DNA from: Paracoccus endophyticus
Lineage (GTDB): Bacteria; Pseudomonadota; Alphaproteobacteria; Rhodobacterales; Rhodobacteraceae
Reading direction: 5' to 3'
DNA: 64,000 nucleotides
Assembly (NCBI RefSeq): GCF_003286075.1
Contig: NZ_QLUV01000007.1
Span: 1-64,000, forward strand
The notes beneath the pieces are model-generated. The model saw only the letters and a program-made list of their open reading frames with translations, was not told the origin of the DNA and searched no databases. Below, in pieces: positions 19,072 to 28,604 of this stretch (position 1 is the first letter of the stretch; each line of letters starts with the position of its first letter). The position numbers and the translations under genes are program-made.

Positions 19072-22000
19072 TCAGCTACACCCAGACGTTCCGCCGCAGG
19101 TGTTGCACTTCATGCAGGTCCCGTTGCGGACCAGCGTATAGTTGCCGCACTCGCCGCAGGGGTCGCCCTCGTATCCCTGCATCCGGGCCTTGGCGCGCGC
19201 GTCCATGCTGATTGCCACGGTGGTCGTCTCGAAGACGGCCGTGTCCTCGCCCAGGCCGGAGCCCATCGCCACGGCCGAGGCGCCGCTTTGCAGCACCATC
19301 AGTTCCTGCGGCAGGCGCTTGCGGAGGTAGCCGGTCGAGCTGATCTGGCGCAGCATCTCGAGCGAGCGGGACTTCTCCTCGCTGGCCGGGGTGACGCTGC
19401 GGCCCTCGGCCTCGCCGCCGCCCAGCGTGTCAAAGCTGGTGCCGTTCGGCTTGACGTGCGCCAGGTCGGTGCGGTCCAGATAGCTGACCGCCAGTTCCCG
19501 GAAGATGTAGTCCAGGATCGAGGTCGCGTTCTTGATCGAGTCGTTGCCCTGCACCATCCCCGCCGGCTCGAACCGGGTGAAGGTGAAGGCGTCCACGAAC
19601 TCCTCCAGCGGCACGCCGTATTGCAGGCCCACCGACACGGCGATGGCAAAGTTGTTCATCATCGCCCGGAAGCCCGCGCCTTCCTTGTGCATGTCGATGA
19701 AGATCTCGCCCAGCTTGCCGTCGTCGTATTCGCCGGTGCGCAGATAGACCTTGTGGCCGCCGATCACCGCTTTTTGCGTATAGCCCTTGCGGCGCGCGGG
19801 CAGTTTCTCGCGGTTGGACCGGATCGCCTCCTTGACGATGATCCGTTCGACGATCTTCTCGGCGATCACGGCGGCCTTTTCGTGGGCGTTGCCGGATTCC
19901 AGCACCTCGGCCGCCTCGTCGTCGTCCTCGACCAGCGCCGAGGCCAGCGGCTGAGACAGCTTGGAGCCGTCGCGATAGAGGGCGTTCGCCTTGATGCCCA
20001 GCGACCAGCTCAGCTCATACGCCGCCAGCGCGTCCTCGATCGTGGCCGTGTTCGGCATGTTGATCGTCTTGGAAATCGCCCCCGAGATGAAGCTTTGCGC
20101 CGCCGCCATCATGCGGATGTGGCTGTCCACCGACAGATAGCGCGTGCCGGTCTTGCCGCAGGCGTTGGCGCAGTCGAAGACCGAATAGTGTTCCGGCTTC
20201 AGGAACGGCGCGCCTTCCAGGGTCATCGTGCCGCAGACATGGTCGTTGGCGGCGTCGATCTGGGCGCGGGTAAAGCCGAGGTGGCGCAGCAGGTCAAAGC
20301 TGGGGTCGGCCAGCTTCTCGGCCGGGATGCCCAGCGTGCCCTTGCAGAAATCCTCGCCCAGCGTCCACTGGTTGAAGACGAAACGGATGTCGAAGGCCGA
20401 GGCCAGCGCGCCGTCGATCTTTTCCAGCTCGCGCGGGCCGAAGCCGTGGCCGACCAGCGCGGCGTGGTTGATGCCGGGGCAGTTGCCAAGGCTGGCGTGG
20501 CCGACGGCATGGGCGACGATTTCCTCGATCTGGGCCGAGGGATAGCCCAGCGTTTCCAGCGCCGCGGGCACCGACTGGTTGATGATCTTGAAATAGCCGC
20601 CGCCCGCCAGCTTCTTGAACTTGACCAGCGCAAAGTCCGGCTCGATCCCGGTGGTGTCGCAGTCCATGACCAGCCCGATGGTGCCCGTGGGCGCGATCAC
20701 GGTCGTCTGGGCGTTGCGGAAGCCGTGCTCCTCGCCCAGCGTCAGCGCCTCGTCCCAGGCCGCCTGCGCCATCTGCGCCAGCCGCGGGTCGGGGCAGTTC
20801 TCGACATCCAGCTCCACGGGCGCCACGTTCACGCCCTGATAGGCGCCGGTGCCGTGGGCGGCGGCACGGTGGTTGCCGATGACCCGCAGCATCGCATCAC
20901 TGTTGCGCGCATAGCCGGGGAACGGCCCCAGCTCGCCCGCCATCTCGGCGCTGGTCGCATAGGACACGCCCGTCATCAGCGCGGTCAGCGCGCCGCACAG
21001 CGCCCGGCCCTTGTCGCTGTCGTAACCAAGGCCGAGGTTCATCAAGAGGCCGCCGATATTGGCATAGCCAAGGCCCAGCGTGCGGAAGTCATAGGACCGC
21101 TGCGCGATCTCCTTTGACGGGAACTGCGCCATCAGCACGCTGATTTCCAGCGTGACGGTCCACAGGCGGGTGGCGTGGACATAGCCGTCGGCGTCGAACC
21201 GGCCGTCTGCCAGGAAGGTCAGCAGGTTCATCGACGCCAGGTTGCAGGCGGTGTCGTCCAGGAACATGTATTCCGAACAGGGGTTTGACCCCCGGATCGC
21301 CCCGTCCGCCGGGCAGGTGTGCCAGGCGTTGACCGTGTCGTGGAACTGGATGCCGGGGTCGGCGCAGGCCCAGGCGGCGTGGCCGATCTGGTCCCACAGT
21401 TCGCGCGCCTTGACGGTCTTGGACACCTTGCCATCGGTGCGGCGGATCAGCGCCCAGTCGGCATCCTCGCGCACGGCTTTCAGGAAGGCGTCGGTCACGC
21501 GGACCGAATTGTTCGAGTTCTGGCCCGAGACCGAGGCATAGGCTTCGGAATCCCAGTCGGTGTCATAGGTCGGGAACTCGATCGAATCAAAGCCTTGGCG
21601 CGCGTATTGCAGAACCCGGTTGATGTAGGTTTCCGGGATCATCGCCTTCTTGGCCGACCGGATCGCGGCCTTCAGCGCGCCGTTCTTCGCCGGGTCGGTC
21701 GCATCTTCAGCGTTCGCAGGCTCTCTCGGACCGGTGGCGTTCGCCTGCTCACCATCCCAGTGGCGGATCGCGGCGAAGATCTCGTTCAGCTTCACCTCGT
21801 GCTGCTTGGACCCCGCGACCAGCGAGGCGACCTTCTGCTCCTCGATGACCTTCCAGTTGATGAAGGCCTCGATGTCGGGGTGATCCATGTCGCAGATCAC
21901 CATCTTGGCCGCGCGCCGCGTGGTGCCGCCCGACTTGATCGCGCCCGCCGCGCGGTCCCCGATCTTGAGGAACCCCATCAGCCCCGAGGACTTGCCGCCG

Positions 22001-22740
22001 CCCGACAGCTTTTCCCCCTCGCCGCGCAGGGACGAGAAGTTGGTGCCGGTGCCGCTGCCGTACTTGAACAGCCGCGCCTCGCGGACCCACAGGTCCATGA
22101 TGCCGCCCTCGTTCACCAGGTCGTCGCTGACCGACTGGATAAAGCAGGCGTGCGGCTGGGGATGCTCGTAGGCGCTGGCCGACTTGACCAGCTTGCCGGT
22201 CTGGAAATCGACGTAGAAATGGCCCTGCGACGGCCCGTCGATGCCATAGGCCCAGTGCAGGCCGGTGTTGAACCACTGCGGGCTGTTGGGCGCGCCCATC
22301 TGGCGCGCCAGCATGAAGCGCATCTCGTCGTAATAGGCGCGGGCGTCGGATTCCGTCGTGAAATAGCCGCCCTTCCAGCCCCAATAGGCCCAGGCGCCGG
22401 CCAGGCGGTCAAAGACCTGCCGGGCCGAGGTCTCGCCCACGAGGCGGTCGGCCTCGGGCAGCGCGGCCAGCGCCGCCTCGTCGGGGACCGAGCGCCACAG
22501 GAACTCGGGCACCCCCTTTTCCCGCACGCGTTTCAGGACCGCCGGCACCCCCGCCTTGCGGAAGTATTTCTGCGCGATGACATCCGAGGCCACCTGGCTC
22601 CAGCCCTGGGGAACCTCGACGGCCTCGTTGCGGAACACGATCGTCCCGTCCGGGTTGCGGATTTCCGAGGTCGTGGTGACGAAGTCGATCTCGCCATACG
22701 CGCCGGTCCTGTCGCTGGTGAAACGCCGTTCGATCTTCAT
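19072..22740 (-). CDS. nrdJ: vitamin B12-dependent ribonucleotide reductase (class II)
   Basis: This adenosylcobalamin enzyme reduces ribonucleotides to deoxyribonucleotides with or without oxygen. The 1222 residues match the long single-chain alphaproteobacterial form. Visible landmarks are the RNR active-site segment [18 protein letters not shown], the [11 protein letters not shown] loop and the nucleotide-region [11 protein letters not shown]-terminal cysteine cluster ([18 protein letters not shown]) probably serves as zinc site and redox tail. The start at 22740 has a strong AGGAGG site. The leader carries a NrdR box and two inverted repeats (separate entries), pointing to repression by NrdR. 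No cobalamin riboswitch is seen. Confidence 0.96.
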   Translation of the reverse strand: MKIERRFTSDRTGAYGEIDFVTTTSEIRNPDGTIVFRNEAVEVPQGWSQVASDVIAQKYFRKAGVPAVLKRVREKGVPEFLWRSVPDEAALAALPEADRLVGETSARQVFDRLAGAWAYWGWKGGYFTTESDARAYYDEMRFMLARQMGAPNSPQWFNTGLHWAYGIDGPSQGHFYVDFQTGKLVKSASAYEHPQPHACFIQSVSDDLVNEGGIMDLWVREARLFKYGSGTGTNFSSLRGEGEKLSGGGKSSGLMGFLKIGDRAAGAIKSGGTTRRAAKMVICDMDHPDIEAFINWKVIEEQKVASLVAGSKQHEVKLNEIFAAIRHWDGEQANATGPREPANAEDATDPAKNGALKAAIRSAKKAMIPETYINRVLQYARQGFDSIEFPTYDTDWDSEAYASVSGQNSNNSVRVTDAFLKAVREDADWALIRRTDGKVSKTVKARELWDQIGHAAWACADPGIQFHDTVNAWHTCPADGAIRGSNPCSEYMFLDDTACNLASMNLLTFLADGRFDADGYVHATRLWTVTLEISVLMAQFPSKEIAQRSYDFRTLGLGYANIGGLLMNLGLGYDSDKGRALCGALTALMTGVSYATSAEMAGELGPFPGYARNSDAMLRVIGNHRAAAHGTGAYQGVNVAPVELDVENCPDPRLAQMAQAAWDEALTLGEEHGFRNAQTTVIAPTGTIGLVMDCDTTGIEPDFALVKFKKLAGGGYFKIINQSVPAALETLGYPSAQIEEIVAHAVGHASLGNCPGINHAALVGHGFGPRELEKIDGALASAFDIRFVFNQWTLGEDFCKGTLGIPAEKLADPSFDLLRHLGFTRAQIDAANDHVCGTMTLEGAPFLKPEHYSVFDCANACGKTGTRYLSVDSHIRMMAAAQSFISGAISKTINMPNTATIEDALAAYELSWSLGIKANALYRDGSKLSQPLASALVEDDDEAAEVLESGNAHEKAAVIAEKIVERIIVKEAIRSNREKLPARRKGYTQKAVIGGHKVYLRTGEYDDGKLGEIFIDMHKEGAGFRAMMNNFAIAVSVGLQYGVPLEEFVDAFTFTRFEPAGMVQGNDSIKNATSILDYIFRELAVSYLDRTDLAHVKPNGTSFDTLGGGEAEGRSVTPASEEKSRSLEMLRQISSTGYLRKRLPQELMVLQSGASAVAMGSGLGEDTAVFETTTVAISMDARAKARMQGYEGDPCGECGNYTLVRNGTCMKCNTCGGTSGCS

Positions 22741-22795
22741 CCTGTGCCTCCTGTCACGGCGCTGGGCCGCCCTGTGTGGTCGTGGTGCCATCGGC

Positions 22796-22818
22796 CCCCG
22801 CCGCGTCCTGCGGCGGGG
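22796..22818 (-). other. 9-bp hairpin in the nrdJ leader
   Basis: The arms CCCCGCCGC and GCGGCGGGG pair perfectly around a 5-base loop, about 55 bases before the nrdJ start codon. There is no T-run, so it is not a simple terminator. It could affect leader folding or translation, or be chance in GC-rich DNA. Confidence 0.4.
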
Positions 22819-22871
22819 CCGGCGACCGTCAGGGCCGCCCGGCGTGCGTGGGTCTACTGTTGGCCGGGGAT

Positions 22872-22885
22872 CACTAGATATGGTG
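22872..22885 (-). promoter_or_regulatory. NrdR box upstream of nrdJ
   Basis: The 14 bases CACTAGATATGGTG agree at 12 of 14 positions with the core of the known NrdR consensus (CAC-WATATATW-GTG) and are nearly palindromic. On the nrdJ strand the motif covers a plausible -10 (TATCTA) lying 17 bases after TGTTGT. Binding of NrdR, the ATP/dATP-sensing repressor, would therefore block initiation. A convincing second box at the usual spacing is not seen. Confidence 0.72.
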
Positions 22886-22923
22886 GTCGCCCGCTCTACA
22901 ACACACAACCTGAAGCGGGCGAC
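22886..22923. repeat. 10-bp perfect inverted repeat abutting the NrdR box
   Basis: The arms GTCGCCCGCT (22886-22895) and AGCGGGCGAC (22914-22923) are perfect complements around an 18-base AC-rich loop, and the left arm touches the NrdR box. In the nrdJ promoter this covers the -35 region. No T-run follows. Upstream to 23151 there is no gene; that stretch is less GC-rich and contains two imperfect DnaA-box-like 9-mers at 23094-23102 and 23106-23114. Confidence 0.6.
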
Positions 22924-23151
22924 GCGTCTCGGCAAGCGGTTTATTTTCGCGCGGAGGCCCACCTTGGCGTTGACAAAAAGCCCCCGTGCCCGCGCCCGGC
23001 CGCCCGACTCAAATCGTTAACGTCGCAGGGGATAAAAAGAGAACGGGCGCTTTCTGGCGGCTGCGGCAGGACTTAGCCAAGGGGGTCCAAACGTTATCCC
23101 CAGAACCATCCACAGGGCCGGGGACCGATGCCGGCGGACCGGCCGCGCCGA

Positions 23152-23706
23152 TCACATCCGTGGCGCAAGGATGTCACAATCGGTGACCAGCAGGTCCAGC
23201 GGCTCGTCCGTGGCCTCGATGGGAATCGGCCCGACCTGCTGGCCGGCCCAAGCCAGGCCGATGGCCGTCACCGGACCCTGCCCGCGCAGCTGCGCCAGCG
23301 TCCGGTCATAGAAGCCGCCCCCATAGCCCAGCCGGTTCAACGCCGCGTCGAACCCGGCCAGGGGCACGATCAGGACGCGGGGGGTCACTTCGGGGCAGGA
23401 TTCGGGCGGATGGCTGGTGCCGAAGACGCCCGGAACCAGCGTCTCACCCCGCCACAGGCGAAAGCGAAGGGGGGTGGCGGGCGCCACGACCTCGGGCAGG
23501 CACACGAGGCCGTCGTGGGCGGCCATGGCCGGGCGCGGGTCGGGCTCGCCCCGCATCGGCCAGTAGCCCGCGAGAGTCGCGCCGCGGTGGGGCGCAAGGG
23601 CGGCCGCAAGGTTGGCGCCCAGCGCCTGCGCATCGCCGCCCGCCATGCGCCCGGCCAGCGCCGCCGCCCGCAGCGCGGCCTTGGCGCCGCTCAGATCAGA
23701 AGCCAT
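23152..23706 (-). CDS. 5-formyltetrahydrofolate cyclo-ligase
   Basis: This ATP-dependent enzyme converts 5-formyl-THF to 5,10-methenyl-THF. The 184 residues carry the family motif GYGGGFYDRTL near residue 127, preceded by LIVPLAGFDAALNRLG, and the middle segment GYWPMRGEPDPRPAM. Its start at 23706 lies 16 bases inside the end of mgtE, so the two genes overlap and are probably coupled. The family symbols ygfA/fthC are used elsewhere; I leave the symbol blank. It lies about 400 bases upstream of nrdJ on the same strand. Confidence 0.92.
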   Translation of the reverse strand: MASDLSGAKAALRAAALAGRMAGGDAQALGANLAAALAPHRGATLAGYWPMRGEPDPRPAMAAHDGLVCLPEVVAPATPLRFRLWRGETLVPGVFGTSHPPESCPEVTPRVLIVPLAGFDAALNRLGYGGGFYDRTLAQLRGQGPVTAIGLAWAGQQVGPIPIEATDEPLDLLVTDCDILAPRM

Positions 23707-25073
23707 GTCGCAAATCCCAGAAAGGCCAGAAAGCCCATCACATCGGTCAGCGTGGTCACGAAGGTTCCAGACGCCAGCGCCGGGTCCAGGCCCATCCGCT
23801 CCAGCGTCAGCGGCACCAGCACGCCCCCCAGCGCGGCCACGATCTGGTTCACGATCATGGCCATCGCCAGCACCAGCCCCAGCCGCGGGTCGCCAAAGAC
23901 CAGCGTTCCCACCAGGCCCAGGATCAGCGCCAGTCCGATGCCGTTCAGGACGCCCGCGATCAGTTCGCGCCGGATCACGCGCGGGGCGGTGGAACGGTTC
24001 AGCTCGCGCGTGGCGAGCGCCCGGACCGCCACGGCCAGCGACTGCGTCCCCGCGATGCCGCCCGTGGACGCCACGATCGGCATCAGCGCCGCCAGCACCA
24101 CGATGGCCGTGATGGTGTCTTCGAACCGCGAGATCACCATGGCCGACAGCGAGGCCGTGAACAGGTTGGCGACCAGCCAGGGCAGGCGCTGGCGGGCGGT
24201 CGCCAGGGCGCTGTCTGACACATGGCTGTCGGTGTTGACCCCCGACAGGCGCAGCATGTCCTCCTCATGCTCCTCGTCCAGGACGGTCATCGCGTCGTCG
24301 ATGGTGATGACGCCCACCAGGCGGTCATCATCGTCCACCACGGGCGCCGAGATCAGGTGATACTTGTTGAAGGCATAGGCCACGTCGCCTTCGTCCTGCC
24401 GGGCCGAGATGGTGCGGAAGCTGTCCTCGGCGATGTCGCGCAGGCGGGCCGCGCGCTGCGACGACAGCAGCCGGCCCAGCGTGACATAGCCGATCGGATG
24501 GCGGCGCGGATCGACCAGGATCACGTGATAGAACTGGTCGGGCAGCCAGTCCTCGGCCCGCAGGTAGTCGATGGTTTCGCCCACGGTCCAGTGCTCGGGG
24601 GCGGCCACGACCTCGGACTGCATCAGGCGACCGGCGGAATACTCGGGCCAGTTCAGCGACTGCTCGACGGCGGCGCGGTCGGAGTCGTCCAGCGCCGACA
24701 GGATCGTCTCGCGCTCGGGGGCATCCATGTCCTCGACCAGGTCCACGACGTCGTCGCTGTCCATCTCGCGCACGGCGTCGGCCAGGACGGCGGCGGGCAG
24801 CTGCTCGATGACCTCCTCGCGGATCGACTCGTCGATCTCGGCCAGGATCTCGCCGTCGATCTCGCCGGAATACAGGCGCAGCAGCTCGCGCCGGCGCTGC
24901 GGGGCAAGCTGCTCGATCAGGTCGGCGATGTCGGCGGCGTGCAGGGGCGACAGCAGGGCGTCCAGACGGGCGCCGTCCCCCTGGGCCAGCGCCTCGTCGA
25001 TGTCGGCGACCACCGCGCGCGAGGGGGCGAAATCGTCGTCCTCGGGGTCGATGTCCGGGCGCTGGTCGGTCAT
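23691..25073 (-). CDS. mgtE: magnesium transporter MgtE
   Basis: This inner-membrane Mg2+ channel is about 460 residues long. The order is N-terminal MgtE_N superhelix (LLSPLHAADIADLIEQL), two CBS domains (about 140-255, with VVDDDDRLVGVITIDDAM) and five membrane helices. The pore signature is visible at LMPIVASTGGIAGTQSLAV near residue 335, and the last helix reads VTTLTDVMGFLAFLGFATWLL broken across the end. The ATG at 25073 follows AAGGGG; a GTG directly before it at 25076 is an alternative. The acidic N-terminus (PDIDPEDDDFAP) precedes the domain. The gene overlaps the cyclo-ligase. Confidence 0.95.
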   Translation of the reverse strand: MTDQRPDIDPEDDDFAPSRAVVADIDEALAQGDGARLDALLSPLHAADIADLIEQLAPQRRRELLRLYSGEIDGEILAEIDESIREEVIEQLPAAVLADAVREMDSDDVVDLVEDMDAPERETILSALDDSDRAAVEQSLNWPEYSAGRLMQSEVVAAPEHWTVGETIDYLRAEDWLPDQFYHVILVDPRRHPIGYVTLGRLLSSQRAARLRDIAEDSFRTISARQDEGDVAYAFNKYHLISAPVVDDDDRLVGVITIDDAMTVLDEEHEEDMLRLSGVNTDSHVSDSALATARQRLPWLVANLFTASLSAMVISRFEDTITAIVVLAALMPIVASTGGIAGTQSLAVAVRALATRELNRSTAPRVIRRELIAGVLNGIGLALILGLVGTLVFGDPRLGLVLAMAMIVNQIVAALGGVLVPLTLERMGLDPALASGTFVTTLTDVMGFLAFLGFATWLLI

Positions 25074-25152
25074 CACGGTCCCCTTGTCCGGCTGTCGCGC
25101 GCACCCTATCCGCCCGGCGGGACGGCGGCAACCGCCCTGCCCGTCCCGGCGA

Positions 25153-25947
25153 TCAGCCTGCCAGCAGCGCCAGCGCCGCGGCGTGCAGCGCGGGCGTCGC
25201 GGCGGCGATCACCCGGCCGCCGTTCTGGGCCGGCCCGCCGCGCCAGTCGGTGACGATGCCGCCCGCGGCCTGCACGACCGCCATCGGCGCCACGATGTCA
25301 TAGGCCTGCAACCCCGCCTCGATCACCAGGTCCACCTGGCCCAGCGCCAGCAGCGCATAGGCATAGCAGTCCAGCCCATAGCGCGTCAGCCGCACCTGCG
25401 CGGCGACGCGACGGAACGCCGCGCCTTCGTCCGCGGTGCCCACCTCGGGAAAGGTCGTCATCAGCGTGGCGTCGGCCAGCGCCACGCCGCGGCGGATGGA
25501 CAGGGCGCGGTCGCCCTGCGGCGCGGTCATGCGGGCCGCGCCCAGGCCGCCCTCGAACCGCTCGCCCGTCCAGGGCTGGTCGATGAGGCCATAGATCGGG
25601 CCGGCGGCATCGGTGACGCCGATCAGCACCCCCCAGCTGGCCGCGCCGCACAGATAGGCGCGGGTTCCGTCGATCGGGTCCAGCACCCAGGTCAGCCCGC
25701 TGGTGCCCGGCTGGGGACCGTATTCCTCGCCCAGGATGGCATCGTCCGGGCGGCGGTCGGCCAGGATCGCCCGCATTGCCCGTTCGCTTGCCCGGTCCGC
25801 CTCGGTCACGGGATCAAAGCCTGTGGCGGCCTTGTTGTCGGGGGCCAGCGCGGGGCTGCGAAAATGGCGCAGCGTCTCGACGCGGGCCGCGTCGGCCAGC
25901 GCGGCGGCAACGGCGCGCAGCGCCTGGGGATCGATGCGCGGGGTCAT
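25153..25947 (-). CDS. hisN: histidinol-phosphatase, inositol-monophosphatase fold
   Basis: This is a 264-residue Mg2+-dependent phosphatase. The IMPase metal motifs are all present: DPVTEADRASE near residue 44, GEEYG near 72, WVLDPIDGTRAY near 86 and the C-terminal YDIVAPMAVVQAAGG near 216. In Alphaproteobacteria this branch usually supplies histidinol-phosphatase for histidine synthesis. Inositol or other sugar phosphates are alternative substrates. It is transcribed toward mgtE from its own position, and no other his gene is nearby. Confidence 0.85.
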   Translation of the reverse strand: MTPRIDPQALRAVAAALADAARVETLRHFRSPALAPDNKAATGFDPVTEADRASERAMRAILADRRPDDAILGEEYGPQPGTSGLTWVLDPIDGTRAYLCGAASWGVLIGVTDAAGPIYGLIDQPWTGERFEGGLGAARMTAPQGDRALSIRRGVALADATLMTTFPEVGTADEGAAFRRVAAQVRLTRYGLDCYAYALLALGQVDLVIEAGLQAYDIVAPMAVVQAAGGIVTDWRGGPAQNGGRVIAAATPALHAAALALLAG

Positions 25948-26043
25948 GGCCGCCTTCGGGTCGGTTGCGTCAGGGCCTTGTCTAGCCGCGCGCGCTGCCG
26001 TTTGCCAGCCGGCGGGTGACGGCCGACCGACCCCTGCGCGTCC

Positions 26044-26400
26044 TCAGGCCGCCTGCGACAGCACGCGCGCCAGTTCGTAGATCTGGCGCCGCTGCGCCTC
26101 GGGCATGGCATAGTAGGCGCGCACCAGTTGCAGCGCCTCCTTGTCGGCCAGCAGGTCGATCTCCGCCTCCGACGGGGTGTCGCCACCCAGCCCCTCGAAG
26201 AAGAACGAGACCGGCGCATCCAGCGCGTGGGCGATGTCCCACAGGCGGGATGCCGAGACGCGGTTCATGCCCGTCTCGTATTTCTGGATCTGCTGGAACT
26301 TGATGCCAACCGCCTCCGCCAGCTGTTGCTGGGTCATCCCGATGGTCCAGCGACGGTGGCGAATGCGTTTCCCGACATGTACATCGACAGTGTGTTTCAT
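26044..26400 (-). CDS. XRE-family helix-turn-helix regulator
   Basis: This is a 118-residue DNA-binding protein. A Cro/CI-type HTH spans about residues 10-65 (RIRHRRWTIGMTQQQLAEAV, then KFQQIQKYETGMNRVSASRL). It is followed by a short tail with acidic and aromatic helices (FFFEGLGGD, LVRAYYAMPEAQRRQIYEL). Proteins of exactly this type are common in Rhodobacteraceae, often in several copies. Targets are unknown. The start at 26400 has TAGGGA 7 bases upstream. It diverges from the quinone-reductase-like gene across 150 bases, which it may regulate. Confidence 0.9.
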   Translation of the reverse strand: MKHTVDVHVGKRIRHRRWTIGMTQQQLAEAVGIKFQQIQKYETGMNRVSASRLWDIAHALDAPVSFFFEGLGGDTPSEAEIDLLADKEALQLVRAYYAMPEAQRRQIYELARVLSQAA

Positions 26401-26553
26401 ACCGCATCCCTACTCAATCTACACGCGCAGTAACCCGCCCCGACGCAATCAGCGAGACGGTTTGTTCCTGAAAGGGTCGAATCTGACCAAAAGGACAGGT
26501 CCTCTGGCAGGTTTGCGCCGATTTGCGAAGCCCCAACGGCAGAGAGGCAGAAC

Positions 26554-27519
26554 ATGAGCCGAATCATCCATATAGCCCACCGCGGCGCGGCGCCGGAACT
26601 GGCCACCACCGTGGTTGGGGACCCCGGGCCGGGACAGGTGCGGCTGCGGATGCACGCCGCGGCGCTGAACTTTGCCGACCTGCTGATGATCGAGGGACGC
26701 TATCAGGACACGCCCCCCTTTCCCTTTGTGGCCGGGATCGAGGGCGCGGGCATCGTCGAGGCGGCCGGCCCGGGGGTGACGCTGGCGCCCGGCACCCGCG
26801 TCGCCGTCAATGCCCCCGGCACGCTGGCGGACCAGGGCCTCTTTGCCGCCGACCGGTGCGTCCCGATCCCCGACCGGATGAGCTTTGCCCAGGCTGCGGG
26901 ATTCCAGATCGCCTATGGCACCAGCCACCTTGCCCTGACCGGCCCCGGCGGGCTGGCGGCCGGCCAGCGGGTGGTGGTGCTGGGCGCGGCCGGGGGCGTC
27001 GGCCTGACCGCGGTCGAGATCGCGTCCGTCCTGGGGGCGACGGTGGTGGCCGTCGTCAGGGGCGCGGACAAGGCCCCGCCGGCCCTGGCGGCGGGTGCGG
27101 CCGCGGTGATCGACAGCGCGGCCGAGCCTGACCTGCGCGCCGCGCTGCGCGCCCAGGGACCGGCCGACATCGTCTATGATGCGGTTGGCGACGCGGCCGG
27201 AGAGGCCGCCTTCGGGGCGCTGCGGACCGGGGGACGGCACCTGCTGATCGGCTTTGCCGCGGGCAAGCCGCCGGCGCTGCCGCTGAACCATGCGCTGGTC
27301 AAGAACATCGCGATCCACGGATTCTACTGGGGCGGCTATCGCCAGCTTGACCCGGCGGCGCTGCGCGACAGCCTGTCGGCGCTGTTCGGGCTGTTCGACG
27401 CCGGGCGGCTGAATCCCACAGTCGGGGCCGTCCTGCCGCTGGACCGCGCCGCCGAGGGATATGCCCTGCTGCGGGACCGCCGCGCCGTCGGCAAGGTCGT
27501 CATCACGATGCAGGACTAG
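26554..27519 (+). CDS. NADPH:quinone oxidoreductase family protein (zinc-free MDR)
   Basis: This 321-residue medium-chain dehydrogenase/reductase lacks the zinc-site cysteines. The N-terminal half has LNFADLLMIEGRYQDTPPFP and VAGIEGAGIVEAAG, the QOR-type catalytic domain. The NADPH-binding Rossmann loop is VVVLGAAGGVGLTAVEIA near residue 147. The C-terminal HGFYWGGYR is typical of the enoyl reductase / quinone reductase subgroup. It probably reduces quinones or enoyl compounds, and the in vivo substrate is not known. GAGAGG precedes the ATG. Confidence 0.9.
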   Translation: MSRIIHIAHRGAAPELATTVVGDPGPGQVRLRMHAAALNFADLLMIEGRYQDTPPFPFVAGIEGAGIVEAAGPGVTLAPGTRVAVNAPGTLADQGLFAADRCVPIPDRMSFAQAAGFQIAYGTSHLALTGPGGLAAGQRVVVLGAAGGVGLTAVEIASVLGATVVAVVRGADKAPPALAAGAAAVIDSAAEPDLRAALRAQGPADIVYDAVGDAAGEAAFGALRTGGRHLLIGFAAGKPPALPLNHALVKNIAIHGFYWGGYRQLDPAALRDSLSALFGLFDAGRLNPTVGAVLPLDRAAEGYALLRDRRAVGKVVITMQD

Positions 27520-27641
27520 GGCGCAAACCCGTCCGATTTCGGTGCCGGGACAGTTGAATCGCGCCGGTGCCGATCCGATATTGTCGAAGAACGGCTGGGC
27601 CTGCGCCCGATGCCGCAGGAACAGCAGAGGGGAACGCGAGA

Positions 27642-28388
27642 ATGGCTGATTTCAATACCATGCGCCGCACGGCCACGGCCGCCGGGCAGGGCGCTGTCTA
27701 TGACGAGGGCCTGCGGGCCTACATGAACAAGGTCTATGGCCTGATGACGACCGGCATGCTTGTGACCGGCGCGACGGCCTGGGGCCTTGGGCAGGCGATG
27801 GTCGGACCCGGCAACCAGCTGACCGCCTTTGGCCAGACGATGCTGCAGACCCCGCTGAAGTGGGTCATCATGTTCCTGCCGCTGGTGATGGTGTTCGCCT
27901 TTGGGGCCGCGTTGCGGCGGCTGTCGGTGCAGGGCGCGACGACGCTGTTCTATGCCTTTGCCATGGCGATGGGCGCCTCGCTCAGCTGGATCTTCCTGCG
28001 CTATACGGGCGTGTCGATCGCCACGACCTTCGTGGCCACGGCCGCCGGTTTCGCCGCTCTGTCGCTGTTCGGCTATACCACGACGCGCGACCTGTCGGCG
28101 ATGGGCCGGTTTCTGATGATGGGCCTGATTGGCCTGCTGGTGCTGATGATCGTCAACATCTTCGTGCAGTCGCCGGGCGTGCAGTTCGCCATCTCGGCCG
28201 CGGGCGTGCTGATCTTTTCGGGCCTGACCGCGTATGACACGCAGAACATCAAGAACACCTATCTCGAGCTTGCGAACTCGGACAGCGACTTCCTGGGCAA
28301 ATCCGCGATCATGGGCGCGCTGACCCTGTATCTGGATTTCCTGAACCTGTTCATGTTCCTGCTGAACTTCATGGGCCAGCGCGAGTGA
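27642..28388 (+). CDS. Bax inhibitor-1/YccA family membrane protein
   Basis: This is a 248-residue inner-membrane protein with about seven hydrophobic helices. After a polar N-terminus (ADFNTMRRTATAAGQGAVYDE) comes the family pattern YMNKVYGLMTTGMLVTGATA. Later segments include the conserved GLTAYDTQNIKN near residue 200 and a C-terminal LYLDFLNLFMFLLNFMGQ. Bacterial BI-1 proteins interact with FtsH or act as pH-sensitive calcium leaks (known for some members). The role here is unproven. AGAGGGGAA precedes the start, and a strong terminator follows. Confidence 0.93.
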   Translation: MADFNTMRRTATAAGQGAVYDEGLRAYMNKVYGLMTTGMLVTGATAWGLGQAMVGPGNQLTAFGQTMLQTPLKWVIMFLPLVMVFAFGAALRRLSVQGATTLFYAFAMAMGASLSWIFLRYTGVSIATTFVATAAGFAALSLFGYTTTRDLSAMGRFLMMGLIGLLVLMIVNIFVQSPGVQFAISAAGVLIFSGLTAYDTQNIKNTYLELANSDSDFLGKSAIMGALTLYLDFLNLFMFLLNFMGQRE

Positions 28389-28412
28389 TCGCGCCCGCCT
28401 GACCGACACGAC

Positions 28413-28441
28413 AAAGGGCCGGCGATGCGCCGGCCCTTTTT
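28413..28441 (+). terminator. rho-independent terminator, usable on both strands
   Basis: The stem GGGCCGGCG / CGCCGGCCC has an ATG loop, TTTTT on the right and AAA on the left. It ends the Bax-inhibitor gene and can also end the minus-strand tRNA-Arg, whose 3' end is at 28445. Confidence 0.85.
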
Positions 28442-28444
28442 CAT

Positions 28445-28521
28445 TGGCGACCCCGGGAGGGCTCGAACCCCCAACCTTGGACTTAGAAGGTCCCTGCTCT
28501 ATCCAGTTGAGCTACGGGGCC
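28445..28521 (-). tRNA. tRNA-Arg (anticodon TCT)
   Basis: This 77-base cloverleaf has an encoded CCA. The acceptor arm GGCCCCG pairs with CGGGGTC (one G-T pair). The D stem is GCTC/GAGC, the anticodon loop is CTTCTAA and the T arm is GGGGG-TTCGAGC-CCTCC. Anticodon TCT reads AGA and AGG codons, which are rare in this GC-rich genome. Confidence 0.95.
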
Positions 28522-28604
28522 CGCGCGGCTGACTGTTGGGCCAAACCGCCGCCGGGATCAAGACCGGCGACGCCGTGTTCCCGGGGCGCGAAGCCGCCCG
28601 TCCC

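Noticed and set aside
22741..22990. Cobalamin riboswitch before nrdJ
   Set aside because: No B12-box-like segment or the conserved core could be found. Only GC hairpins and a NrdR box are present.
22924..23151. Chromosomal origin suggested by AT-richer DNA and DnaA-like 9-mers
   Set aside because: Only two imperfect 9-mers, and none of the usual alphaproteobacterial origin neighbours are nearby.
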